64,000 nt of DNA, taken from positions 1-64,000 of the forward strand of contig NC_018468.1 of NCBI RefSeq assembly GCF_000277815.2, read 5' to 3'. How positions within the stretch are numbered: position 1 is the stretch's first letter; every line of letters begins with the position of its first letter. Both the position numbers and the translations under genes were made by a program. Of this stretch, positions 39,117 to 48,147 are shown piece after piece. The notes beneath the pieces were generated by a model, which did not search any database, had not been told where the DNA came from, and saw only the letters and a program-made list of their open reading frames with translations. The stretch is from Encephalitozoon hellem ATCC 50504 (taxonomy: Eukaryota; Microsporidia; Unikaryonidae).

Positions 39117-39824
39117 ATGTTTCTGCAAACTTTAGGATTTCTCGCCTTAGTGCTCAGGCCCATTAAAGGATCATACCAGCAGCCAGGAATAAGCACAACC
39201 AGTCAAATGGTGGTATTAAAGAACGACGTTAATCCAAAGCCTGAGTGCTATCAAATATATCAAGGCCCAATGCAGGCACCTGTTTGTGCTACGTTTTCAC
39301 AGCCAGCAATGACAAGTGGAGTAGTTCCTCAGAGGACGGATAAATCAAAACTCAGCCCAGATCTCGTGAGGCTAATCCAATCAATTCCAGGGGCATCAGA
39401 AAAGTTGTCGAGCTTCTTAGAGTACAAGGGAATAACACAGCCGTGGCCAGAGATATTCGACTTTAGCTCAGACAAGCGCTACGGCCTCCCTGCGCCAGAG
39501 CCCATGTTCTCCAAGATACAGTCCCTGCTCAACGTGCTTGAAGATATAAAGGAGCTTCTGTCAAACGAGCTGTTCAAGGTGGAAACCTATATCAGCAGAG
39601 GCAAGGGCCATCTTTGTGAGAGTATCAAGAAGCTTAGAAGGTACGACGGGATTCTGAAGAAGTATCTGAAGAAAATATCAACTGCAAAGGCAGCCAGGTC
39701 TAAGCACAACTATGCAACCAAGTATACAGAATTTAGCGAGAAGGCCCATGAGGAGGCAAAGTCTTACTACGAAACCAAGAAATGGTTACAGACAATAGTA
39801 ACTCTATTCAGGTCTCTTATTTAG
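39117..39824 (+). CDS. Secreted protein with helical C-terminal domain
   Basis: 235 residues from the ATG at 39117; the longer frame starts with GTG at 39099. Residues 1-24 are a signal peptide (MFLQTLGFLALVLRPIKGS). Residues 25-85 are Gln/Pro/Ser/Thr-rich. Residues 90-235 are helical and Lys-rich (ESIKKLRRYDGILKKYLKKI). Cys residues lie near 44, 56 and 167. No anchor is seen. I recognise no family. It could be a spore-wall, polar-tube-associated or host-directed protein. Confidence 0.75.
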   Translation: MFLQTLGFLALVLRPIKGSYQQPGISTTSQMVVLKNDVNPKPECYQIYQGPMQAPVCATFSQPAMTSGVVPQRTDKSKLSPDLVRLIQSIPGASEKLSSFLEYKGITQPWPEIFDFSSDKRYGLPAPEPMFSKIQSLLNVLEDIKELLSNELFKVETYISRGKGHLCESIKKLRRYDGILKKYLKKISTAKAARSKHNYATKYTEFSEKAHEEAKSYYETKKWLQTIVTLFRSLI

Positions 39825-39923
39825 CGAGTATAGCCGTTTGTATTTGTGGATTCTGAAAGTGTGCTCTCCCTGATGGCACTCTTTGCCGGTGAATCAGATT
39901 GAAATAATAATTTAAATAACATT

Positions 39924-40458
39924 TTATGGTTCCATTTGCTCTTTTTTGAAATCGTTGAATATTTCCATCATAAAGTTCAGGTCCTTGCTGTCCTCTACGT
40001 CTTTTCTAAGATGCTTTCCTTTGAGTAGGTTGAACGGATCGAACTTCCTCTTCTCTATCATCCTGTCAATAAACGAGCTCAGAAGCCACATTGAATTTCC
40101 CATCCTGCATCTGTAAATCGAATAGTTTGTGGGTGCAGCATAGACATGTCCGTGGATTATGTAGTACATTCCTAGTGTTTCTATGGTATCTCCGTGGTTA
40201 TATGCCTTTCTGATCACAAACAGTGTTTTTTCATCGTTGCTGCCTTCTAACTCATAGAATATCCCCACCATTGAGGAGAGTTTGGACTTCTGGTCGAGCC
40301 CTTCTGAACTGTGTCTGCATCTTGAGTATCTCATTGTTGCACGATCTGTCGTAGAAGGGAGACCCCGAGAAGTACTCCAAGATATTTGTATCGTCAAGAG
40401 GCCTTGAACTGAGGAACCTCTGGTCCACGAAGCTGATGCCCTCTTCCTTTTCTTCCAT
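39924..40458 (-). pseudogene. MED6: Mediator subunit MED6, reading frame broken
   Basis: Two overlapping minus-strand frames together make one MED6. The N-terminal part from the ATG at 40458 reads NILEYFSGSPFYDRSCNNEI then LKMQ, the family signature. The C-terminal part, in the frame one base further along, reads MVGIFYEL, TLFVIRKAYNHGD, YYIIHGHVYAAPTNYSIYRC. The change of frame lies near 40275-40325. No GTAAG intron start is visible, so an indel or sequencing error is more likely than an intron. MED6 is a core head subunit that contacts RNA polymerase II and is expected to be needed. The composite length of about 175 residues fits a reduced MED6. Confidence 0.8.
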
Positions 40459-40567
40459 CAAGGGAGTTGCTTTCCTGCTACTTTTACAAAAACTGTTGGA
40501 AATACACCTAGAAAGACATTTACTCTAACTTTTTATTCTTCAGAGACCCGGTCCGTTTGGATCTGCC

Positions 40568-40990
40568 TCATTGTGACGGCTTGTTCTTGTCAAGGAAATC
40601 CTTGATTGCAGACTTGATGGCATCCTCGGCCAGCATGGAGCAGTGGAGCTTGATTGGCGGCAATGCAAGCTTCTTTGCTATATCTCTATTGGATATCTTC
40701 AGTGACTCGTCTAATGTCTTTTTCTTGATCCACTCCGTTGCCAGACTCGAAGATGCAATGGCAGACCCGCACCCAAAAGTCTTAAACTTTGCATCCTCAA
40801 TCACATTGTCCTTCCCCACCTTGATCTGCAGCTTCATCACGTCTCCGCAGGCAGGCGCACCAACTATTCCTGTTCCAACCCTTGGGTCTGCTTTATCAAG
40901 AGACCCGACATTTCTGGGATTCTCAAAGTGGTCCACAACGCTTGCATCGTATTTTCTCGTTATTCTGCTTAGATCTTGAGGTATAGGCAT
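40568..40990 (-). CDS. ISU1: Iron-sulfur cluster scaffold ISU1/IscU
   Basis: 140 residues. The three cluster-ligand cysteines are present: APACGDVMKL, FGCGSAIASSSL and KLHCSML. The Hsp70-binding LPPIK motif precedes the last Cys, and DHFENPRNVGS near residue 20 is typical. The first 15 residues are modestly basic and could direct it to the mitosome, but a classical presequence is not clear. It is the platform on which clusters are built from cysteine sulfur. Confidence 0.97.
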   Translation of the reverse strand: MPIPQDLSRITRKYDASVVDHFENPRNVGSLDKADPRVGTGIVGAPACGDVMKLQIKVGKDNVIEDAKFKTFGCGSAIASSSLATEWIKKKTLDESLKISNRDIAKKLALPPIKLHCSMLAEDAIKSAIKDFLDKNKPSQ

Positions 40991-41023
40991 CCCGGGGCTG
41001 GCACCGTCATTTTTAACTCCATC

Positions 41024-41776
41024 CTATTCCTCAAAGCTCAGGATCTTTATCGAATCCTCCGTAAGCAGGAACAGATTGCTTCCAAGCGCAATGTACTGGC
41101 GTATTTCGCCCACGGCAAACACACTTTTGAATTTGCAGCCGTTCCGCGCCACTTCAACACGGCCCTTCATCATCCGGACTCTCTGGTCTCCACACTCTAT
41201 CGTGCTTCCGTCTTTTCTTTGCAAAAAGTTGTCATTGACAATCTGCAGTCTATCGTTGTAGATCCTCGACTCTCCATTTCTGTATGTGCACAAAGCCATT
41301 CCATCTCCCAGCTTCACATCCACCATCCAGTCAACACACATGTGACACATTATTTCCCTTAGCTTCATGTCGTATTTCTTCTCATTGCTCTTTACAAGAT
41401 GCAAAAGTATGTTATAGAACAAAAGTCTGCATCTCCGGCTTATTGCTTTCTTCTTCAGCAAAAATATCAGAAGATGGAGGCTTATGCTTCTCACTTTCGT
41501 GCACTTGAACCTCTTGTCGTATCTGTAGATTCCGACCGTGCTTCCTCGATACAAAAGAAGATAGCCATCAATCACATAGAACTCATCTCCTGTAAGCTCC
41601 ACAGAAAACACCTTGACCTTTTCTCCAGATAGATCATACCGATTCAATGAGAAAAGAGGTCCAGAAGAACTTATCCTCAACCTGCAAGACTCTCCCTCGA
41701 TGTATCTATTGTATTCCTCAGAAACTGCCTTCTTCAATGAACCCTCCATCTCCTTTCCCACTCCGTCGCCAATCAT
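41024..41776 (-). CDS. Hypothetical beta-rich protein
   Basis: 250 residues from the ATG at 41776, or 241 from the ATG at 41749 (GGG 8 bases upstream). Short alternating strands through most of the chain (FYVIDGYLLLYRGSTVGIYR, ALCTYRNGESRIYND, IRQYIALGSNLFLLTEDSI) suggest a WD-like or other propeller fragment, with one helical insert near residues 100-145. No family recognised. Confidence 0.75.
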   Translation of the reverse strand: MIGDGVGKEMEGSLKKAVSEEYNRYIEGESCRLRISSSGPLFSLNRYDLSGEKVKVFSVELTGDEFYVIDGYLLLYRGSTVGIYRYDKRFKCTKVRSISLHLLIFLLKKKAISRRCRLLFYNILLHLVKSNEKKYDMKLREIMCHMCVDWMVDVKLGDGMALCTYRNGESRIYNDRLQIVNDNFLQRKDGSTIECGDQRVRMMKGRVEVARNGCKFKSVFAVGEIRQYIALGSNLFLLTEDSIKILSFEE

Positions 41777-41869
41777 CAAATATCAGCAAACCAAATCAAA
41801 ACCTTGTCAGAAGTCAAAAAGCCCAGAAACAACAAACAGACCATTCACATTTATTCATGGCCCCAGGCC

Positions 41870-42130
41870 TTAATTCACAAACTTCCCAACATAGCCATTC
41901 TCAGAATCAACCTTCCTGATAGTTGGATCCATGAGATCCCTGTTTCTTATCAGAAATGCTAGCTCCTTTTCTTCTTCGCTCAGAAACTGCCTCCTTTCTT
42001 CCTTCTCGGAACAGCGCACTTCTGGCTTTCTATTTTTTTTGCCTTTGACATAGTCTCTTACATTGTACATGTTTCTAGTTCCATCAAAGAACAAGTTGGT
42101 ATCAGAATACTTTGAATGGAGTTTTTTCAT
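41870..42130 (-). CDS. Small charged hypothetical protein
   Basis: 86 residues from the ATG at 42130, which follows CCCC by about 8 bases. It has a basic middle (YVKGKKNRKPEVR) and an acidic helix (EEEKELAFLIRNRDLMD), with no membrane segment. The open frame continues to 42274 but would overlap the next gene. I recognise no family. It could be a small nuclear or ribosome-assembly factor, which is only a guess. Confidence 0.6.
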   Translation of the reverse strand: MKKLHSKYSDTNLFFDGTRNMYNVRDYVKGKKNRKPEVRCSEKEERRQFLSEEEKELAFLIRNRDLMDPTIRKVDSENGYVGKFVN

Positions 42131-42188
42131 CCTTACCAGGGGTTGGAAATCCGGGATTGGGACTAAAGGCAATAAGGCGCAGAAAGAA

Positions 42189-43817
42189 TCACAGAATGGA
42201 TCCGGGATCACTATATGGAGGAGATCCGATGATTTCCGTTTCCAAGCTATCTTCTTCTGAGTGTGATCGCACACCTCTTAGGTCCTCCACGCTTTTAAGC
42301 TGCTCCAGAAGCATATTACCTTTTCTTTCGTCCGAGAGATTATTGAAGACATCCAGAGATATTCCTCCTAGGTCTTCTCCGCCTCTCCGATATTCTTCAG
42401 CCTCTGTGTCGTGGCTTACCTCCAACCCCGAGGAAGTGGGTATCTTGCTAGCCACAGTATTGTACTCTTCAGAAGGCTCCAGAGATTCGCTGTACTCTTC
42501 TTGATGGTTCTCAAGGCACAATGGGCACTTGTCGTCTACCTTGTGCTCGGACGTTGCCGTGGTTTTGTGAGATCCTGCCGAGTCGCATCCGTTTTCAGTC
42601 CCATAAAAAGAAAGGCTCAGGCTAGATAAGAAGTTCCTTGCATCAAACTCATCCTTGTGGGAATCGCTTTTTTCTATGGGAAGCAGAAAGGCCTCTGACC
42701 CTTCATCGTTCTTGCCCTCTGCATTGTGCATATATCCCAAACCCTCCTTGACTTCAATCTTCCCCATGATGCTTGGCTCCCTAAAAGCCTCATTTTCCAG
42801 AACTTCGTTCCTACTCACCAGGGAAAGACTGTTCTCGAAATCAAACTGGTCATCTTGCTCTTGTTCGAGAATACTTACGATGTCCCTCGGAACCCCGTTC
42901 TTTTTTGCCTCTGCCCGCCTATCTGTAGATGCTTCATAGGTAAAGCTTGAAGGAAGTACCACAGGGATATTGCTCACATCTTCAAAGGGCATTCCCAAAT
43001 CCTGTACACTTCTGCGAGACACTTCATCGTGAAGTGGCTCTTTCAGTTGAGAGCTCATAAAGTCATATGTGGGAGTTTTTTCCTGGACATCCCAGCAAGC
43101 GCTTGACATGGACTCAGAGCACCCGTCGCTTCCACTCATAACATCTCTTAGCCTACTGCTAATGATGTCCTTTCCACGTAGCTTTCTTCTGAGTCTCCTA
43201 ACATCGTTCCTAATGATCTCGTTGTTAAATTCAATCTTACCGCGCTTTGAATTGAAGGGAACCTTGTAGAGTTCTCCCATTCCTATTTGGCATCCTAGTA
43301 ATACATCCATCCCAACTTGGAGTGGAACCACCCTCACATATTCAAGGTCATTGTTGTAAACCAAAAGTGGGACAGTCCGCCTTCTGTTCAGCTCGAGAAA
43401 CCTTAGCAGGTCGTCCTCATCCTTCGAGTAGATGTTCTCTATCCCAAGAATGTAGTCTCCAACAACCATTCCGGCCTTCTCCGCAGGAGACCCGGGATTC
43501 ACCCTCAGAACTTCCATCGAAAGAAGACAGGCTGCGCTCTGGTGGAACTTCACGCTTATTCCAAGTCTCATCTTGTCTTTCCTTGGTATCTCGAGGATGG
43601 ATGTCTCCATAGTTCTCATGTCTATCAACTCCAGCTGAAGAGCCTTGCTTTCCCACTCCTTGTTCATTGCCAGCGCATCGTCCTTGCTCTCAATGGGTTT
43701 GCCATTAAAGCTGATTATCGAGTGTATGAACGGAAGAACTCCATTCTTGTGTGACACACTGCCTTCTGAAACCTTCAGTATTTGCAACGACTTAATTGTT
43801 GATATACACGATCCCAT
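42189..43817 (-). CDS. GRASP/Grh1 Golgi PDZ-domain protein
   Basis: 542 residues from the ATG at 43817; an ATG at 43835 would add 6. The start MGSCIST is an N-myristoylation consensus (Gly2, Ser6), as in GRASP65. Two GRASP-type PDZ domains span about residues 8-190: FIHSIISFNGKPIESKDDAL, then RLGISVKFHQ and VLRVNPGSPAEKAGMVVGDY. The remaining 350 residues are acidic, Ser/Glu-rich and probably disordered, the usual SPR-like tail. GRASP tethers Golgi membranes and supports unconventional secretion. Encephalitozoon has no classical stacked Golgi. Confidence 0.9.
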   Translation of the reverse strand: MGSCISTIKSLQILKVSEGSVSHKNGVLPFIHSIISFNGKPIESKDDALAMNKEWESKALQLELIDMRTMETSILEIPRKDKMRLGISVKFHQSAACLLSMEVLRVNPGSPAEKAGMVVGDYILGIENIYSKDEDDLLRFLELNRRRTVPLLVYNNDLEYVRVVPLQVGMDVLLGCQIGMGELYKVPFNSKRGKIEFNNEIIRNDVRRLRRKLRGKDIISSRLRDVMSGSDGCSESMSSACWDVQEKTPTYDFMSSQLKEPLHDEVSRRSVQDLGMPFEDVSNIPVVLPSSFTYEASTDRRAEAKKNGVPRDIVSILEQEQDDQFDFENSLSLVSRNEVLENEAFREPSIMGKIEVKEGLGYMHNAEGKNDEGSEAFLLPIEKSDSHKDEFDARNFLSSLSLSFYGTENGCDSAGSHKTTATSEHKVDDKCPLCLENHQEEYSESLEPSEEYNTVASKIPTSSGLEVSHDTEAEEYRRGGEDLGGISLDVFNNLSDERKGNMLLEQLKSVEDLRGVRSHSEEDSLETEIIGSPPYSDPGSIL

Positions 43818-44034
43818 TTTCTTTGGAAATTCCATTTTTTATTTATTCATCTGTTGGGCAGAAGCCGCCAAATGATTGAGCCCCACTCCTCATTTGTTCC
43901 AGTAGTACCCACTAGCATTGGCCTGGAGAACTGGAAGGGGCCATCTTTGAAGTCATCCTGTGGACGGCTGTAGAATGCTCTAGGCAACTAAGGACTTTTA
44001 CTTAATTATTTTTCCATGCACACCCGCTTAGCAA

Positions 44035-44349
44035 ATGGAGAAGGAGAGCGACATAGAAAGACTTCAGCGCATGCAGCAGTCATACCTAGATGAGAAGGAA
44101 AGGCCCGTGTCAAGTGTTTATGTAAAGAATCTGGATGCTTCTGTTACTAACTCGGACATTGCCGCACACTTCAGATCTTGTGGAAATATATCCGGAATAA
44201 ATGTCATCACAGTAAAAAATACCAGGAAGTATGCAGTGGTGGATTTCACCTCAGAAAAGTCGGTAGAAATGTCTTTGCTCTTCAATGGATCTGTGTTGAA
44301 AGGAAAAAAAATTGTTGTTCAGAAGAAGAGAGAAGCAGATAAAAGATGA
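44035..44349 (+). CDS. Small RRM protein, PABPN1/Pab2-like
   Basis: 104 residues. A single RRM follows a short N-terminal helix (DIERLQRMQQSYLDEKERPV) that resembles the coiled helix before the RRM of PABPN1. RNP2 is SVYVKNLD and RNP1 is KYAVVDFTS. The segment IAAHFRSCGNISGINVIT matches the ELExHFxxCGxVxRVTI pattern of PABPN1. The Arg-rich C-terminal tail of animal PABPN1 is absent. Likely nuclear poly(A) binding and control of tail length. Confidence 0.85.
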   Translation: MEKESDIERLQRMQQSYLDEKERPVSSVYVKNLDASVTNSDIAAHFRSCGNISGINVITVKNTRKYAVVDFTSEKSVEMSLLFNGSVLKGKKIVVQKKREADKR

Positions 44350-44364
44350 TTTTTACTCGCTATT

Positions 44365-44664
44365 TTACACCTTTGTTTTTCTCCTCTTAACCCCGCTTGT
44401 ATCTTGGTCCTTAGGTCTGCTTCTTGGCCTGTCATCAACTAGCAACGGCTTGAAGCAGATGTCGTCCCTGAACATGATGTATCTGATGGAGCTTCCCCTC
44501 ACCGTGTAAGTGCCCGCAGGCTCGCCATCAACCATGGCGTCTTCTATCTCTACATTCATTGTCTTGTCGACAGAGACTATCTTTCCCCCAACTTTTCTAC
44601 CTTCCTTCGTCTCAACATTAACCTTCTCACCTTTGCATTTCCTCAAAAACCGTATGAGCTTCAT
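44365..44664 (-). CDS. SMD1: Sm protein D1 of spliceosomal snRNPs
   Basis: 99 residues from the ATG at 44664, preceded by GCCCACCC; a TTG reading upstream is rejected. It starts MKLIRFLRKCKGEKVNVET, as SmD1 does (MKLVRFLMKL). Sm1 motif KVGGKIVSVDKTMNVEIEDA and Sm2 motif YTVRGSSIRYIMF are clear. The C-terminal tail is basic (DDRPRSRPK, KRRKTKV) but lacks the long GR repeats. Core ring of U1, U2, U4 and U5 snRNPs, consistent with the few introns kept by this genus. Confidence 0.93.
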   Translation of the reverse strand: MKLIRFLRKCKGEKVNVETKEGRKVGGKIVSVDKTMNVEIEDAMVDGEPAGTYTVRGSSIRYIMFRDDICFKPLLVDDRPRSRPKDQDTSGVKRRKTKV

Positions 44665-44762
44665 TTCGTGGGTGGCCCATTCTGAAGAGTCATTACTGCT
44701 CCAGATCGAGATGGCCAATCCCAGCAGACCAACGGATTAAATTTTTTAGCTTCTCACCCATA

Positions 44763-45617
44763 ATGAAGGAGCTTGTTGATGTTTTGTACTACGACTACAT
44801 CCTGTACAAGCTGGCAAACCTGTATACATTAGAGACTACTAGCAAAGAAATAGGCCAGTACCAGAAGATAGCGCAAAAGCTCTTGGTAAAGCTCCGTTCA
44901 GATAAGGTTGTTTTCGACACCGAAATAGGCTTGAAGTTCACATACATAAAGCTGTACGACCTCCACTTGTCCTTTCCAAAGTGTGCAGGAAGACTCCATG
45001 CCTCCTGTTGCCAAGCCCACTATATGCAATTTCTTAGCACTTCCTACGACTACCTCACTAAGATCATGTCAGAGTACTCCTCTTTGAAGGAATGCGCTGC
45101 GTTCAACCGTCTTATTTACACTGTGGTAGCAATGGGCTTTGTGAGCTCCCCCACACTAGAAGAATTCAAGAGCTTGAGTAAAGAGGAAAGCCTGGAGTCC
45201 ATGAAGCTGTGTCTCACTCAGCAAGGAATCAAAGCTGAGACTGAGGAGGACTTTGCCAATGAGAAGGAAAAGCTGCTCAAGACATTCAAGATAAAGGCCA
45301 AGGATGAGAGTAGCCTTTTCAACAAGACATTTCAGCACGTGATGGATGAGCTCAAGAAGTTATTTCTGTCCTTTGACATTCCTCTCCTCTCATTCTTCGG
45401 AACCAGCGAGGTGGTACAGCTAAAGGAGCTCTATCCCAATGCATTTGAAGGGTTCGAGGGGATCCCGGGATCGTTAAAGAGCTACAAGGAAGAGATATTG
45501 AAGGAGTACCTGGACATGAGGAGTTCTCTTAACAAAACTAGAAGCGCATTCATAAATCCTAAAGACAAGGGAGAGAAGATATTATGGGGATCCGATACAA
45601 GCCCGTCAGAGCGATAG
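44763..45617 (+). CDS. Hypothetical helical protein, 284 residues
   Basis: ATG follows CACCC by a few bases. Predominantly helical throughout, with aromatic-rich N-terminal helices (VLYYDYILYKLANLYTLET) and several Cys near residues 70-85. No membrane segment, signal peptide or known motif is visible. Architecture could be a TPR-like or other helical repeat scaffold. Not recognised. Confidence 0.8.
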   Translation: MKELVDVLYYDYILYKLANLYTLETTSKEIGQYQKIAQKLLVKLRSDKVVFDTEIGLKFTYIKLYDLHLSFPKCAGRLHASCCQAHYMQFLSTSYDYLTKIMSEYSSLKECAAFNRLIYTVVAMGFVSSPTLEEFKSLSKEESLESMKLCLTQQGIKAETEEDFANEKEKLLKTFKIKAKDESSLFNKTFQHVMDELKKLFLSFDIPLLSFFGTSEVVQLKELYPNAFEGFEGIPGSLKSYKEEILKEYLDMRSSLNKTRSAFINPKDKGEKILWGSDTSPSER

Positions 45618-45943
45618 CTACCATGATCACCTTACTGTAGAAGACATGATTATGCCCAAGATGGATTATTGCCCTGTTATTTTCCAAAAATTTATTACTA
45701 AATTTACTGCCTCGCTTTTTTCTAGGTGTCAAAGAACCGCTCCACAACTCTGCTGTCTTGTTGTTAAGAACCGATGTCGAAGACATTTTAAATTGACATT
45801 ATTTATCCCGGTCCTTAGGTTCTGGCTCATTTCCTATGCGTATATATTATGGACCTTTTAATCTTGAAATATGTCAATAAAATTAAATTAAAGACATAAT
45901 TCATAAATCGAAAAGCTTAAATTCGCTGGAGAGTTCACCCTTA
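45618..45943. other. 326-bp intergenic region
   Basis: Lies between two plus-strand genes. The last 90 bases are AT-rich with AATAAAATTAAATTAAAG, suited to polyadenylation and promoter use. A 71-codon plus-strand frame (45646-45861) and a 75-codon minus-strand frame overlap each other and have no protein character. I see no tRNA. Confidence 0.5.
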
Positions 45944-46162
45944 ATGAAAGGAATACAGAGCCTGATACTCATCATGTTTTTGATCTTTGGCCTTGTCCAT
46001 GCAGCAGATAATGAAAAAAATGATAAGGATGCCAAGAAAGAGGATAAGGAAGGCAATGGTAAAGATGATAACAAGAACAGTAACAGCGAAAGCTCAGCTC
46101 GAGGACTTGGAACAAGTCTTCTCGGACTTGCAGCCATTCTTGCCATTTGCTTGGCTAAATAA
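45944..46162 (+). CDS. Small secreted Lys/Asp/Asn-rich protein, possible GPI anchor
   Basis: 72 residues. Signal peptide at 1-20 (LILIMFLIFGLVHA). The short mature part is highly charged (KNDKDAKKEDKEGNGKDDNK), then a Ser/Gly-rich spacer (SSARGLG) and a C-terminal hydrophobic segment (LLGLAAILAICLAK). This layout is that of a GPI-anchored peptide or a short type I membrane protein. Encephalitozoon plasma membrane and spore wall carry such proteins. The stop overlaps AATAAA. Confidence 0.75.
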   Translation: MKGIQSLILIMFLIFGLVHAADNEKNDKDAKKEDKEGNGKDDNKNSNSESSARGLGTSLLGLAAILAICLAK

Positions 46163-46239
46163 ACCTTGCTTTTGAATTTGTAATTGATTTATTTGTGTTT
46201 TTAAGTAACAAGGCAGTATAAAAATACATCTTTATTCCT

Positions 46240-48009
46240 CTAAAGCCTCGCACCTATCCTCATCTCCAGCTTGGATATGACCTCGTCTTTCCTTCTGAGC
46301 TTGTCGACCACTGCTGAATAAAGATCCTTTATTTTTTCCTCATTCCTTCTGCACTCATTGAACTTCTTTTCCAAAGCCTGGTTGCTTGCCTTCAGCTCTT
46401 TATTTTCTTTACCTTTCTTCTCAAGATATCTTTTACAGACCTCCAAATCTTTTCTGGCAATGTTAAATTCCCTGGTAAAGTCCTCCAGGAACTTCATTGT
46501 TCTCTTATCCATCACATCCTTATTATCCTCTGCAAACCTCATCGCCTCGTTAGCCTCCTTGTCCATTACCCTCATCTTTCTAATGGCCTCCTTGTATGTG
46601 CCTCGGAATTTCCTTACAATCTCGTCAAGTGGCTCCAATGGATCCACACCAAGAGCCTTGAGAAATCTTTTATTATCCTCAGTAATAGCAGCCATTCTTC
46701 TGTACTCTTCGACCTTATCTTGGAGCTCCTTGATCTCGTGCAACAAGGTGTCTGTCCCTCCTTCTGCGCCATTCCAGCGCCTTCTTTCTCCAAGCGCCTT
46801 CGTTGCCAGATCCACTTTGGCTTCTATGCTGCTTGCCATCTTTTCGATCTCTCCCAATCTTCGATCGCATTCCCGTCCCTTCTCTTGGAGAAGATCCTTT
46901 AGAAACATCTCAAGCTCCCTTGACCTTTCTAGGTCAGTGGTACACTCTAGACACTTTTTCTTGAGTCCCTCTATTTCCTCCGTAAGCAGCCCTTTTTCCC
47001 TCCTTACTTTTTCCAGCTCCCCTTTAATTCTGTAAAACTCAGAATTTCCAGGCACATCCTGCGACACTCTATACGACAGAGCCCTCTTTTCATTCTCACA
47101 AACCTCAAGCCTCTTCTTTAGATCATTTCGAGAGGTCTTCAATTGCTCAATCTCCCTTCGCAGATCTTCGTTTCTCAATGCTAGCTCTTGCTTCTCTCTT
47201 GTCTCTCGCATGTAGTTCTCCCCCATCTCCTTGAGATACAGCTCGTTCGATTGCTTCTGTCTGTACATCTCCTTATACTCATCCTCCATGGTTTTGTAAT
47301 ACTCCCTCATCTGGTTCATCTCCGCCTCCTTGAGATTCATCTTCTCTTCAAAAGACCCTACAACACCCTGAAGCTGCGATATCTTATTGTTGTACTCACT
47401 TCTTTCTCTTTCACGCTCATACATAATCTGATCCTTTTCCTTGTTACTGTTCAGAAGAGCATTCTTGTAGGACATTAGTTCCTTCTCAACCTGTGACCTC
47501 TCCTCCTTCTCGCTTGCCATCTTCTCAATAAGGCTCTTCTGCTCGTCGATTGCATTCTTGCTTCTGTTGAAGCATTCCTCTAGCATCCCATTCTCCTCTC
47601 TCAGCTTGGCATTGACTCCGTTCACGCTTTCCAGGTGCTTTAGAAGCCTGCCGTTCTCCTCCTCAAGCATGGATATCTTGTTGAGGCACCCCTCCAGGTC
47701 CTCCTTCAGCTTGGCTTCGGCATTTTCCTTCTCCTTCCTTGCCTTCTTAACCATTTCGTCCATCCTTTCAACTTGCTTGCTGAGTTCCTCGTTCTCACCC
47801 TCAAGAATGTCTATTGACCTTTTGCTATCGAGAAGGAGCTTCTGGATATCCTCCTGGATGTTTCCCCCAGAGCTCGCCTTGTAATGAGAAAGCTGATGCT
47901 TGATCTCGAAGTTTTCGTTTCTCAGCTCCTCAATCTCTTTCTCGTAATCCTTAACTGTCTTAATCCTTTGCAAAGGATTGAATTGGAGCGAAAATGAATG
48001 TTCTCCCAT
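46240..48009 (-). CDS. Coiled-coil protein with CM1-like gamma-tubulin-tethering motif
   Basis: 589 residues from the ATG at 48009; the frame begins one codon earlier with GTG. Residues 18-45 (TVKDYEKEIEELRNENFEI and the helix after it) match the CM1 pattern of Cnn, CDK5RAP2, Mto1 and Spc110, in which a DYE-x-x-I-x-x-L-x-x-EN-F core binds gamma-tubulin complexes. The rest, residues 45-585, is almost pure coiled coil. This layout is that of a spindle-pole or MTOC receptor. CCC lies 5 bases before the ATG. It diverges from JJJ1. Confidence 0.75.
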   Translation of the reverse strand: MGEHSFSLQFNPLQRIKTVKDYEKEIEELRNENFEIKHQLSHYKASSGGNIQEDIQKLLLDSKRSIDILEGENEELSKQVERMDEMVKKARKEKENAEAKLKEDLEGCLNKISMLEEENGRLLKHLESVNGVNAKLREENGMLEECFNRSKNAIDEQKSLIEKMASEKEERSQVEKELMSYKNALLNSNKEKDQIMYERERERSEYNNKISQLQGVVGSFEEKMNLKEAEMNQMREYYKTMEDEYKEMYRQKQSNELYLKEMGENYMRETREKQELALRNEDLRREIEQLKTSRNDLKKRLEVCENEKRALSYRVSQDVPGNSEFYRIKGELEKVRREKGLLTEEIEGLKKKCLECTTDLERSRELEMFLKDLLQEKGRECDRRLGEIEKMASSIEAKVDLATKALGERRRWNGAEGGTDTLLHEIKELQDKVEEYRRMAAITEDNKRFLKALGVDPLEPLDEIVRKFRGTYKEAIRKMRVMDKEANEAMRFAEDNKDVMDKRTMKFLEDFTREFNIARKDLEVCKRYLEKKGKENKELKASNQALEKKFNECRRNEEKIKDLYSAVVDKLRRKDEVISKLEMRIGARL

Positions 48010-48147
48010 CACACGGGTTAAGGGTATGTCTTCCTCAACAAAAATCCTAGGAATTACTGGAAGGCAGGAATGGTCTTTGATAAGTACCGCCGCTTTTGTG
48101 TGTGATCTACTATGATTTCAATTCTTCCTGGCTACCCCACAATACTA

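Noticed and set aside
40270..40330. Intron in MED6 to explain the frame change
   Set aside because: Encephalitozoon introns start with GTAAG or close variants and are flanked by AT-rich sequence; none is present in the overlap.
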